From Leidyana gryllorum EB-2025a (Eukaryota; Apicomplexa), in contig JBLWGC010000186.1 in NCBI GenBank assembly GCA_048772705.1, positions 28,303-92,302 on the forward strand: a stretch of 64,000 nucleotides of DNA, written 5' to 3'. Below are positions 24,301-35,308 of this stretch, piece by piece. The position numbers and the translations under genes are program-made. Position 1 is the first letter of the stretch, and each line of letters opens with the position of its first letter. The notes under the pieces were generated by a model. It had not been told where the DNA came from. It saw nothing but the letters and a program-made list of their open reading frames with translations, and ran no database searches.

Positions 24301-24602
24301 TCCTCCACGCCTTCGGGGTACGCACGACGCAATTGAGCCCCCAGTGTCTCTGGCCTCGGTCGGTCCAGGATCAGTAACTGACTCACAGGCAGCTCATCAC
24401 CCAATAGTTCTGCGGCTTGAGCCTTCAATGTGACGGCATCTGCTGCTCGAGAGTATATAGGCCCGAAGAAGTCACCCAGACAAATGCAAAGGTCGTATGG
24501 CCCGTAGCGTTCTACAGCAACCTGCAAGTTCTCTCTGAACGTTGCCTGGGCGCCGCCAACTTCGCCCCAAACCAACACGCGCCGAGCCAATTGCTGACTC
24601 AT
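21350..24602 (-). CDS. CWF19L1/Drn1-like splicing factor with an internal RRM
   Basis: CWF19-like proteins act with the debranching enzyme on post-splicing lariats. ATG 24602 (MSQQLARRVLVWGEVGG). The N-terminal metallophosphatase-like domain has CICLGDFFGP and VGGPQAFYERPPF. Exon 1 ends at 23957; a 296-nt intron joins VDAVSRFIALGPMP. A low-complexity region follows, then an RRM (RVLYVSNVPYAATKEELF as RNP2 and the next strand; WVTFERAQDAEAAF as RNP1-like). The CwfJ C-terminal HIT-like domain begins DCWFCLFNPSCEKKLIVSV and contains HTQVHAVPIP. CwfJ_C_2 ends with MAEDGKRLNIHFAREAL. About nine introns. The RRM is not part of the human protein. Confidence 0.88.
23816..23880. repeat. CT microsatellite and alternating CG tract in an intron
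   Basis: Inside the long first intron of the CWF19L1-like gene a (tctcta) microsatellite is followed by overlapping gatcgat palindromes and a gcacgcgcgcgcgcg run, an alternating purine-pyrimidine stretch of the kind that can adopt Z-DNA. No function is implied. Confidence 0.5.
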
Positions 24603-24636
24603 CCCCAATTTTTTCCGAACCACAAACTACTAACTA

Positions 24637-25790
24637 CTACTGGGCTGGCTGCTGCCCACTATTACCATTCTGGGGGACATTGGAGATGCGAAACAGAAGG
24701 GGTATCACAGCTCCCCGTGCTCCCACTGAATATCGCCTGCTTCGGCACGCAAACTCCACCGTGTGCGCAGCTGGGACAAATCGACCAGTGAGGTAGAAAT
24801 CCACACTCAGGTGCTCTTCCGCTTTCGCCATTCGAGCCACAATCCGCGCCAATGCTCTCACTGGCATCTCACCACTCACCACCAGATATGGGCACTCCAA
24901 AACTCCCAATCCAATAGCTTTGGGACATGCCGGACTGACCGAGGGGGCGGGGGAGAGATTGGCCATTGCATCCACCATTGAAGAGTCACTCACTCTGGTT
25001 GTATCGCCAGCTTCACAAAACTGGAGTCCCTCAGAACTCCCACTGCAGGCGAGAAGAAAAGTTCGCCCTCGATATGGAGGGATGGATTGAATATACTTAC
25101 GAACTTTGGGAATCTGATGTCTCTCAGCTTGTACCACTTTAATTGGTTTATTGTCTTCTTTCACTATCCGAGGCGACTCTGGGGGCTCCGTTTCGTCAGC
25201 GAAACGTCCCAAATATTGCCATAGGTTGGCACGCATCCGAGTGTCGCATTTCTTGAACGTCGGGAACAGCTTGTCGACCAAATTCTGTAGTCGGCCATCA
25301 GACCTGGGGGCAGATGATGGTGCAACCGCGGCAAAACCACTCACACAATGGCGTCCAGCAGATTCCCCTCGATACTGATGCTGCACCTAAAGCGGGTTTT
25401 GAGAGTGGGTGGGTGTGTGTGTGTTAGAGGGCGGGAGGGGTTCGCTTCAGTGGCACCCGTGCTAAGGGGGTTCGCCTGATGCGGTTCCCAACTCACTTGG
25501 GACAGTTAGAGGAGTTGCCGATTAGATGTTTCAGAATACAAACTCGACAGTCTGCCCGTACGGTGTTCACCTATACTGAGTTGGTCGTCTCTTACACGTG
25601 TGCAAACACTCTTTGATGGTAGCAGCGTTACGGAAGAATCCTCCGCACAGAGAACAGATCAAACAGTCGGCAAGTACACGCACTTTGAACGAGACCTGCG
25701 ATAGCAGCTGTGCCCATGAAGAAGCCGTTGTCGATCATACATCGAGGCCTTCAGCCGATTGAAAGGTGTTCACGTCATGTTCACGGTCAT
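24637..25790 (-). CDS. Polycomb-group RING finger (PCGF-like) protein with RAWUL domain
   Basis: PCGF proteins pair with RING1 in PRC1 to mono-ubiquitinate histone H2A. The RING reads CLICSLCGGFFRNAATIKECLHT, then after a 44-nt intron YCRVCILKHLIGNSSNCPKC, very close to the PCGF pattern (CVLCGGYF...TTIIECLHSFCK). A further intron leads to SDGRLQNLVDKLFPTFK, equivalent to the PCGF SDKTLQDIVYKLVPG. The C-terminus (LECPYLVVSGEMPVRALARI, then VIPLLFRI) matches the ubiquitin-like RAWUL fold. Stop at 24637, 34 bp before CWF19L1-like. The first exon is uncertain: the RING exon begins near 25713 behind a good acceptor, and a tiny exon ATGACC at 25790-25785 would supply the start. Confidence 0.8.
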
Positions 25791-25917
25791 AGGTGATGGC
25801 AATCTGCTGATTCCGGCACAGTAAGTTCTCTTGATAGTCATTGTCAGGAATGGGGAGAATCTGAGGTCCCACAGAGTGCCGCATAGCAAGAACGAGCCTA
25901 AAAAACACAGACCCCAA

Positions 25918-28148
25918 ATGGCAGGAGATATTGTGGACGACGAGGTACCATCAGGGGATGTGGAGCGTAGTCGCAGGCCAAGTATGGCCTCCCCGGTCCC
26001 CGGGGGCAACGAGACGGTCGACCGATACAAGGTCACGGACGAAGACTTTGAGACGTTGCAGAGCTTTAATTGGTCAGCTACCAAACCCGAGATATTGAGC
26101 GACTTGGAGTTCATCTCCACCCTCCCCAAGAATGCTGCTCTCGACTACGATGCCCTCGGCCCAAGTTTGTAAGTATACCCAATCTCGCACGATCCATGCC
26201 CCCAACCTGCAGACCCCCAAAAGACTCTGATGCTCCCGTTAAGACTCTCTTCATTGACCTAGATGAGACTATAGCTCACACTTGCCTGGGCGGTGTCCCA
26301 AAACCGCGCTCCCCCGACCTCATCTTTACCTCTGAAGGCGATGGCGCCGTCGTAAGCGCACCCTCCAAAATCACATCCCCCATCCTCCCTCCCCAGGCCA
26401 ATGTGTATTTCCGGCCGTGGGTCTCCGATTTCCTCAAAGTTGTCTCCGAGTACTTCGAAGTAATTCTCTTCACCGCAAGTCTCAAACCCTATGCTGACTT
26501 GGTGAGAACAATCAAACGCCGTTGCTCAATCTCACTTTCAGATTGTCGATGAGCTGGATACCGAAAAACGTATCCGACATCGGCTCTATCGGGAGCACTG
26601 CACTCAATATGGCTCAACTGACATCTTTTTCAAGGTATGTCGCTTGCCTCTATGTGTCTGGCGCCGCTAACAGCCCCGCTCTGCACCACACACGTGTGTC
26701 CCAAACACGGAGACGTGGTGTGTGTAGACTGTGTTCCGGTGTCCACGACGATGTGGGATGCCCCGGTCGGGAGAGCCGCTGCGGGGTGCTGTAGACTGCT
26801 GCAGAGTGATGCATACTGCGCTGTCCCAATTATGTTATTTGCTATGACAAGCAGTGCACACTGAACGGAAGATTGACAACGTCGTTTTCGTTTCAGGATA
26901 TTCATGGTACCGGAAGAGCCTTGGAAGACTCGATTGTTGTTGATAATCGTTTGATATCATTCGGTTTGAACCTGGAGAACGGAATCTTTGTTTCGGTGAG
27001 TCGCAATGTTCTGCCAATGCGAGATTGTATGCTTGCTTTTGCCGCAGTCCTTTTCTGGCCAATCGGATGACACTGAGTTGCTGCATTTGTTGCCTTTACT
27101 GATAGCGCTGTCGCGCCAAGAGGACGTGCGAGTATCATTGAACCAGAGTTACCGGCTGGCCGAGATAGTTGAGAGGTTCAGGATTGATAATGGGAGCGGA
27201 AACTCGTCGCACGAAGATGTAGATGAAGGCCAAGGAGCGAGCGGTCTGAGTCATCGACGTTCGATCTCACCGGATTTGGCATCTCGTTTGCTGGCAATCG
27301 GGTCTCCGACTGCCCATCAATTACAGGGTGGCGACCGTTTGGGCATCCACGCGGCGGCAACAGCGGTGATAGGTGCTTTTGGCCCTACGACCAGCCCTGC
27401 CTTGACTGATCCGCCCACAAGTGCGTCCGACATAGGTGCTGCTGACGACGATTTGTCACATCAATTCGTCCTGGAGTCCATACAGCCAACACCTATGGTT
27501 GATCTGCCGGGTCTGGAGATAGTTTCGAACACTGGTGGCGAAGACATCCGGCGAGTGTCGTCGGAGCAGAGCCGGTCGCTGGACCATCGTCATAACTCCC
27601 AACGTTCTGGCTCCCGGCATCTGGCAGCACTGAGTCGCATTGCCCCGGCGTTTCCAGAGGAGCCTAAAGAGGGTCGTTGTTTGAAGAAGCCGTCGCGAAT
27701 AGAGTGTCACAGTCGATCAGAGTCAAGCATTAGTTCTCGGCGGATGGTATTGCCTCCTAATGCTCCGCAACGTCGACGTTGGGGTCGTGTCCCTTTGACG
27801 CCGAAAGGTCCCAGTTCTGGTACTGCTGTGACTCGCTGTTCTCTGCCGCCTGTGGTGAGTGCAACACTGCCTATGACACTTAGCAGTGATTTTGGGGCTT
27901 CTGCAAGTAGTCCACGATTGGACACGAACTCGACACATCGATTACGGCCGATCACGCCAGCCGCGTTCACAGTGACTTCCACCCGGTGGCAATCAGTGTC
28001 GCCCACCAACCCTCATTCTGCACACTGGTCTCAGAAGGTTCTGACACCATCACCACTTTTACGTTTGGGCACAAGTGTAGTGCCATCAACAAGTAGTCTG
28101 AGAGCGCAAACCCCCCCTGTCTGGAAACAACGTCTGCCCCTTTACTAA
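25918..28148 (+). CDS. FCP1/SCP-type (CTD small phosphatase-like) HAD phosphatase
   Basis: HAD-superfamily Ser/Thr phosphatase of the FCP1-homology group, which dephosphorylates the RNA polymerase II CTD or other phosphoproteins. ATG 25918 (MAGDIVDDEV). The catalytic motif FIDLDETIAHT (DxDET) lies in exon 2; NVYFRPWVSDFLKVVSEYFEVILFTAS, REHCTQYG, KDIHGTGRALEDSIVVDN and DTELLHLLPLLIAL follow the family order. Introns: about 26169-26212, 26501-26542, 26636-26896 (about 260 nt, unusually long) and about 26996-27048. A ~330-residue disordered Ser/Pro/Arg tail ends at TAA 28148. The FCP domain is followed by no BRCT, favouring the SCP/CTDSPL side. Confidence 0.88.
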
Positions 28149-28177
28149 CGACTTTTTTTCCTGTCGCGTCCACCAAT

Positions 28178-30381
28178 ATGAGCAGCAGCAGCAGCGATGA
28201 AGAGACATATGTACCACCGGACCCCTTTGCCATCAAAGAGAAGGGGTCCAATGCCTTCAAGGCCGGTCAGTATGCTCTGGCTATTGAACTCTATAAACAG
28301 GCGTTAAAAGAGGCTCTGAAGCGCAGCGTTCGTGCGCCGTCGAAGGAATTGGTCGACTTGCAGATGCAATGCCGGTTGAATCTGGCGCTTGCCTTCCACA
28401 AAGAGGAAGATCATGTTATGGCGAAAGAGCATCTGTTGGTGGTGCTGGAACAGCGTCCAGATTTCGTGAAAGTATACTATAGACTCGGAGACGTGTATTT
28501 GGCCCTGCAAGACTATGAGAAAGCTCGCGAAACGGTGGAGGCTGGGCTGAAGCTGTTTGAAGGAGACGTTGCACTCACGCATTTGCTCCACAAAATCAAG
28601 TTGGCCGATGCTCAGTACAGGAAACAGCAGCGAGATGCCATTCGGGAACGTGTGAACCTCAGGAATATTGATGACGACCGAACTAATAAGCGGACAGACG
28701 TCCCGTTGTTCGACCCCAAACCTTTTGAGTCGCTATGGAACCAGGACCAGACTTCTTCTGCTACTGCTGATTCAGCTGCTGTGTTGGACAAGCTGTGTCA
28801 CACTCTCATAGACTGGAGACACGACACGACTACTCTTCTTCCGAACGAGAGTCAAGAAGACACCGACGACTCCAATTCCCGTCACTGGACTTTCCCACAT
28901 TCTCATGAACGCCTGAACGACGACAAAACCGTTCTATATATGTCTTTACCTCTCTCTGTGTTGGCTCTGATGGAAAATTGTATTCGTCTCCAGCACAATC
29001 CTTTGCAACGAACCAAATTGGAGGGCACAGTGGCGAGCCCTCTCCCACCGCTTCCAGTCTGCCCCAGCCCAAAATATGAGATCTCTCTCCGTCAACATGC
29101 AGTCCAATGGACGTCTCGTTTGTCTGCGCAATCTGTCAAAGTTCGCCCAGTCACCATTCACGTGCTCGGGGCCCGTGGTGACGTCGAGATGGAGTGTAAA
29201 TGGGCTTCGATGCTGGACCGTCTTCCTCATGTTGATCTCCTTCAAGTATGCATGATCGGCTTTGCCGACTCTAACGACCCTTACTCCCGCCGTCTGAAAG
29301 GAGAAGACTATTTTTCCCCTCCCCTGACAAAGAAATCAGGCTACCGACTATTCCAGAAGTTTACAGCTCGCATTTACAAAGGCTCATATCAGGCTTTCCT
29401 CGAGGTGAGTATCATTAATTATATTAGTGAGGTACCGCGGGTGGTGCTGTCACCCTGTCTGAGTGGTGCTCTGACTCTGAGTGGTGCGGTGCTTTGACTC
29501 TGAGTGGTGCTTTCTCCTCGTCGGATCTACTGGCTGACTATCTCTGTATCTGCAGTCGGAGAGTGTGAAGGCCAGTGTTGAGGGCAAATTCTCTAGTCTC
29601 GATCTCCCATTAGCGAATGGCAAATCAGTCCCCTTGTCACCAATCCTATCCGCTCCGAATCACCCGCTTCATCCGGATCTTATCGTGATACCCGAGCCCA
29701 ACATGTCGCGTTGGTTTGATCAGTGGATCCCGGCGATAGCTCATATTCTTTTGGCCAACATCGTGAGTCGACACTGTCTTGCCATTCTTATTCCCATTGT
29801 CGGTATGCTCACCACAGCCATTGGCAATTTTTGGTTATTCGGTCATGGAGGGAGAGACTGCATCCCATGAGGCTCTCAATTTGGTTCCGATTCTAGAGGC
29901 CCTGGGAGCTCGCTTTGTCCTCCCGTTGAGTTGGAATCCGTTCTCGATTCCCATCCACCCCGGTGAGGAATGTCCGCCGATGCCGATAGTGACTGCAACT
30001 GGTGAAGAGACTGAGTTCCGGGGCGTCAGCGGCAAGAACGCAGGTGGGTCGTCAGCTTTTGGTTTGTTCCGACCGTTTGTAGTGTCGCTGATGGTGTGTG
30101 GTATTGACTCGAGTTGTGCCGAAGACGCTGAAAAGGCTCGTGAGCGTTTGGCGGAGTTGATGACATCGAAAGTCGCGGTGGCTAATTTGCGGGAGGAATT
30201 AAGCAAAAGAGGGATCGATAGTCAACGTGAAAGGCTGATACTTGAAAATTCGGGTGACTACTTTGAGCAAATGGCCGCAGAAGCGAAAGAACGAGAACAA
30301 GAGATAGAACGTAAAGCTCAAGATCTCGCACAAATCCTCAAAGAAAAACTCTCTCCTTCAAATTCCACAACCCATGTCTAG
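28178..30381 (+). CDS. TPR protein with MSS51-like C-terminal domain
   Basis: ATG 28178, 29 bp after the previous stop. N-terminus: a poly-Ser/acidic start, then TPR helices (AFKAGQYALAIELYKQAL, NLALAFHKEEDHVMAKEHL, VKVYYRLGDVYLALQDYEKARETVEAGL), typical of an HSP-cochaperone or scaffold. The central/C-terminal region has VTIHVLGARGDVEMECKW, LHPDLIVIPEPNMSRW and IFGYSVMEGE, resembling the MSS51 C-terminal domain found with MYND or SET proteins; no MYND finger is present. It ends in a coiled coil (AEAKEREQEIERKAQDLAQ). Introns: about 29406-29554 and 29763-29817. Function uncertain. Confidence 0.75.
29405..29555 (+). repeat. Short tandem repeat in a TPR-gene intron
   Basis: The intron contains three imperfect copies of ctctgactctgagtggtgc between about 29445 and 29510. 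At ~150 nt it is longer than most introns here, apparently because of the repeat. Confidence 0.5.
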
Positions 30382-30463
30382 CTATAAACATATATTGAAT
30401 GTCGGCTGTGGCTTTTCTTTCTGTGCTCTCTCTTTTTCTCTTTCTCTCTTAAACTACTATTTC

Positions 30464-33400
30464 TTATGCGGCGGCCACAGTCTCTGGGTAGGCCTCGACA
30501 TCGAGTGTCACAGTTTGAGAGCTCTCGATCTCGTGATCTTTATACACTCCAATTATTGCGTCTGCGTGGCAATACATCCTGCGATCAGAAGATATCATCG
30601 CCCCCTCTGCACCCACCACTCACTCTTCCTTTAAAGTTACTATAATGACTTGAAAGGACGCTTCCTTCAAGAAGCGCCTCAGTGCGTCGACATTCGCGGC
30701 GTCTAACGCAGCATCCACTTCGTCCAGCACCACAAAGGGCGACGGTCGGAATGCCTGAAAACTGAACAACAAGGCCAGCGTCGCCATGGACTTCTCGCCT
30801 CCCGACAGCAACTCCATTTCGGTGTATCGCTTTCCGTAGGGCATTGCCGTGAAGATCAGTCCTCTGCCGCCACATTGTTTCGATGATCACCAAACCAGAA
30901 ATGGGGATCGATCACTCACTTGTTGAAAGGTTCGTCGCTCGTGGGATCGTCGAGCTCCAATGTCGCTGATCCCCCGTGCATCTCTGAAAAGTGTTTGGCC
31001 AAAAGCGTACGGGTAGCGATTGAGTCCTCCAAGTGAGAGAAGTCTTGGGGAGGGGGTCGCGTCAATAAGCTGTAAATCTCAGCCAGAGCCTTCTTGGTGT
31101 GCTCGAAACACTTCATATATCGATCTCGCCGTATCTCTCGTGTTCTCACGAGATCCCTTTCGATACTCTCGACTTCTCGTTTCACACCCAGCAGCCGCCC
31201 ATTAGCTTCTTTCAACCGCCCTTTGATCTCATCATACGCTTCTTGAGCCTTATGATTCTGAGCTCCCCTTCCCTCCAACTCTTCCTTCAGACTCTCATGT
31301 TTCCTCAACAACTTGTCTTCCTCGCTCTGGAGGGCTCTGGGGTCCCGGAAAGGTATTCGCGCTCCGATCAGTGTACTGTAGTCCACTTCCACCGCAGTCT
31401 CGGCCATACTTGAGCCTTCCAACATTGCCCTGCGGATCCATAAATTGACCGTCGCCCCCAAATATCACTTACTTGAGATCTTCCAGTGTGCCATTGACGA
31501 TCGGCACACTGACTCGTTTCCGCACCACTTCACCGAGGAGCTCTAAGCCCTTCTTGTCCAACATTTGCAGCTCATCGTTCGCTTCCCGGATCTTATACAC
31601 ATTGGTGTGTTGATGGTGATGGATGAGACGCTTCTCCTCCCCGAGGGTCGCTACTTTTGCCTCGGCCCCCTCGAGGAGAGCCTTAAACTTCTCCTTTTCG
31701 GGCTCGACATCTGTGATCGCCGCCTCAATGGCCGATAAGGCAGCCTCAGCTGATGTCAGTTCAGCAGGGAGCTTTCGAGCGGGCGACGAGAGGGGCAGCG
31801 GCTGGTCCAACGCCTCGGCCAGCGTGGAATACTCCTTCTGAAAGTGCTCAGCCAGCGTCTCGAGATTCTGTGTCCCATTACACTGCTCCACCCCGAGACG
31901 TCGAGTGCACTCTGCAAACTTGCTCGCGCAGCGTTGCTCCTCTTCATGTATGACTTGGAGCGCGTTGTCCAACTCTGAGATGAGATCACTCATTTTCTGC
32001 TCCTCTTCCCACAACTTTTGTATCGCCTTATCTTTGCACGCGGAGGCCTGAACTCGATTGATCTCGGCTTGTTTGGCATTGCGTTGCGCTGTTAGCGCAT
32101 TGATCTCCTGCTCGGATTCCACTAAACGGGTCTCTGTCCGGCTCTGACTCTCTTGAATATCCTTCAACATTGTCTCTAACCGCTGAACAGTCTCCCTTTT
32201 CGACTGCGGTGAGAGAAGAGGTGTTTGTGTCTCGGAGTCCTCTCCCATCTCCCCGCAGATAGCTCACCTGAACGTCCAGTTGATACGTCTCGAGCTGCAG
32301 TTGTTCGTCAGCCACTGCACTCTCGGCACTGTACAACTTGACTTCAGCGGCCCTCAGTTGCTGCTCTATCGCAGTCAACTTGCCGGAAGAGTTCTCCAGA
32401 ACGGCGGTGGCTTCGCTTCGCTGCTTCTCGGCGAATCTGTCCAGTTTTCCGGTCCGCTGCAATGGGGAGGCGACGATCGTTTGGGATGGAGTCGGAAACT
32501 TACCGGAGCGGCGAGCTTGATGTTGCAGTTCTTGAGGATAGTTTGTCCGTCGAGTGTCACGACCTTCACACTCAGCCCGAGCTTTCGGGCCTCATTGAAA
32601 GCCACGTTCCGAGCAGCGTTGAGATCCTTCACCACAACTGTGTCTTCCAAGAGATAATCAAAGATGGGGGCAAATTTGGGATCAAACGATATGCAATCGA
32701 GAGTTGGAGTGAACAGCTCCCCATAATTCCTCAGTCTGGGATTGAGCGGTCGACTTTTGATCGTCTCCAGAGGAAGAAACTCCACAGGCGGGACACGAAG
32801 CCGCTTACAGACACCCAGAGCGCGCTGTGAACCTGGGGCATTGAACTCGCCAGAGTGACTGTCTCACCTTGGCAGTTGCGAATGTGTCCACAACAATGGA
32901 GTCGGCTTGCAGTCCAAAGGCAGTCGAGACCGCTGTGGCATAGCGTTGATTCGTCAGCTCGCACAGCCCGGTCACTCGATCAAAGACTCCAGGCACTTCT
33001 TTCTGCAGAGTCTTGAGTGTCTGTTGAAACTTGAGGGCTCGTTGATCTTCACTCTGTGTGAAGGGGAGAGAAATGTGTGTGACGAGAAAGAGTTCTTATT
33101 GGCATCTCGTTTACCCGGTAGTGAGAGAAGGCACTCAGTGTTCGTCTTGCACTCTCGACGGCATCCGAGATCCGATCTCGTTCAGCCCTGAGCTGTCTGA
33201 CTTGCGATGTCATCTGCTCCACTTGAGCCCTTAGAGTGGCGCACTTCTCGGCCGTAGGCGCTATCTTCTCGGCAGATCCCCGGGAGATAGCCTCGTTTTG
33301 CTGACTCAAAAGTTCTCGCGTCTTGGTCTCATCGGTTTGCAATTCAGCTATGTTCCGACTCAGCTGTTTTCCAAAGAGAGAGAATATACATAAAGTCGAT

Positions 33401-35031
33401 CTCCTCTGTCATTCGGAAGCTCACCTCGGTGAATTCGCGTTTCTTGGCCTCGAGTCGCGTGGAGGTCGCTTTGAGGTCAGAGGTCAGCGAACCTGTGAGA
33501 ACGTTCAGGCGGTTTCGTTCACTCAGCACTGCTTCCTTCTTCTTGTCGGGTAACTTGAAGAAGGCGTTCTCTTTCAGCACCTCTGCATTGGCCGCACGGA
33601 GTGCGGTTCTCTTATCGACTAACGCCTCCCAATTGGCCAGAGACTGCAGGAAGTCCGCATGGATCTGAGTGAGCTCGACTCGGCGGGCTTCTCGTGCCTG
33701 CTCTTGACGCTCACGGTTCTTCTCCATAGTCTCCATCTTCCGCTTCAGTGTCATGACTCTGGTCTGTGCGTCGGTTAATTCGGTCTGCAGTCGGGCTGCT
33801 TTCTCAGTCACTGCCCGTCCCTGAGCCTTTGCCTCCCTCTTCTGTTTATCGGCTGCAGCCAACGCTTCGTCGACTTGCTGCTGCCGGACCCCAAAGCCAG
33901 CAGACTCTTCTTCCAATGCTGCAAGCTGTGCCTGCGCCTCTTTGCCTAATCCCTGAGAGAAAGAGACGATGAGAGAGGAACTTCTACCAAAGTCGCTGCT
34001 GACTGAATAATAGTGGTCTCGGCGTCTCGCCGCGATAAGAGAGACACAGTGGCGCGGAACGTACCTCATTGACAAAAAGCTTGAAGAGATAGAGTTCTGC
34101 TTCGGCTTGTTTGACTTTGGCTTCCAAGTCGTGCCAAGCGCGAAGCTCTTCATACTGTCCCCTGAGGGTGCGGTGTTCTGTGGCGAGGGCTTTGACTTCC
34201 TCAGCTATGCGAGACTGATTAGATCGAGCGACTTTGAGCTGCTCTTGTAGCCCTTCGTATTTTTCTCTGAGGAGTCCGCTGCCCGAGACTTCGTCCATCA
34301 TCAGACTCTTCTCCTTGTCGCTCTTGAGGCTGAGAGCTTCGACTTGGCCTTGAGATACGATGCAGTTCTGCACTTTGGGCAGGATGCCGTAAAGAGCCAA
34401 CTGCTTGAGATACTGATCCTTATCGACATTCTGAAGAGACACTTTGTCAGGAGAGCGGGCGTTGGTGGGTGGACTCACCTGACCATCGATGAAGAACTGG
34501 GTGGACCGACCATCAACAGTCTTGCGGGCGAAAGAGACTGTCTTGGAGGAGGCGGCGAGGGCCACGGCCCTCTGTTCTTCGGGTTGGTGTCCCGTTCCCG
34601 CCGAGGACGATGGAGGCGCCTCTTGGGCTGTATTGTTGTCGTCTGCTGCTTCTTGGGTCTCGACTATTCTAAGTTGCATTGAAACGTGCGCACTGATAGG
34701 TGGGTGGTAAGAGTGATTGATTGATTGATTCGTTGGTGGTGACCTACTTGGCCGTTGAGGCAGTCTGGCCTTCTCGTCTGTGTGCCAAGTCATTGATGCG
34801 TAAGCCGCGTAGTTGGCGACTGTCGAGTCCCAAGACGAAGCAGATGGCATCCATCAGATTGGATTTCCCGGAACCGTTAGGGCCGACAATACAATTGAGA
34901 CCATGTTTCAAGGGTCCTAGTCGGTGTGTATTTGCGTATGACTTGAAGTCGTTAACTTGTAAGAACTCGAGATAAACCTGTTGTTGTCTGGTGTTATTGG
35001 TGTTGGTGTGGATGTGTTGGCGTCGTGTCAT
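30464..35031 (-). CDS. SMC1: Structural maintenance of chromosomes protein 1 (cohesin)
   Basis: ATPase subunit of cohesin, needed for sister-chromatid cohesion and loop extrusion. Start near 35031; VYLEFLQVNDFKSYANTHRLG then the Walker A GPNGSGKSNLMDAICFVLG and LRGLRINDLAHR, an SMC1-type head. A YGILPKVQNCIVSQGQVE segment matches SMC1 QGAVE. Long coiled coils flank a hinge (GVFDRVTGLCELTNQRYATAVS, then VVTLDGQTI). The C-terminal head has LLSGGEKSMATLALLF and FVVLDEVDAALDAANV (signature and Walker B), then a 44-nt intron and DAIIGVYKDHE before the stop at 30464. About ten introns of 40-70 nt. The first exon (MTRRQHIHT) is poorly conserved, so the start is less sure. Confidence 0.93.
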
Positions 35032-35308
35032 ATTAGTGTTGTCTGTCTGCTGAAGCTGCTAGGCTGCTATGACTGGGAGATGCACACACTGTTTATTGGA
35101 AGGTGTTCAGTTAAAACTTTTTGGACGATCTTGTATCAAGCGCTGCGCTGGCTGAGCTCTCTTCTGTGAGCCTTTTTTCAGTGCCTGATTGGCGAATTTG
35201 ATGCCAAGGAAGACCAGTAAGTGTGAGCCACTGGTGTCGGAAAGGTTCTGTAGCCTTGTAGACCGACAAGACAAAGTAACAATTAAGAGAAGAATTCGAT
35301 CCTCCTCC
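35032..35308. promoter_or_regulatory. Divergent intergenic region between SMC1 and the giant membrane-protein gene
   Basis: 277 bp, one of the larger divergent spacers here. An in-frame upstream ATG for the plus-strand gene exists at 35201 but would place 36 hydrophilic residues before the signal peptide. No TATA-like box near the 35309 start is evident. Confidence 0.3.

Noticed and set aside
25772-25798. Possible extra 5' exon and ~27-nt intron for the FCP1/SCP-like gene (ATG near 25777)
   Set aside because: The reading frame would connect, but the intron would be shorter than any well-supported one; ATG 25918 is sufficient.
7772-28177. Spliced-leader trans-splicing of operon-like gene clusters
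   Set aside because: Some short spacers contain a pyrimidine tract and AG, but others (14796-14808, 28149-28177) have no AG before the ATG, so the sequence does not support a uniform trans-splice acceptor.
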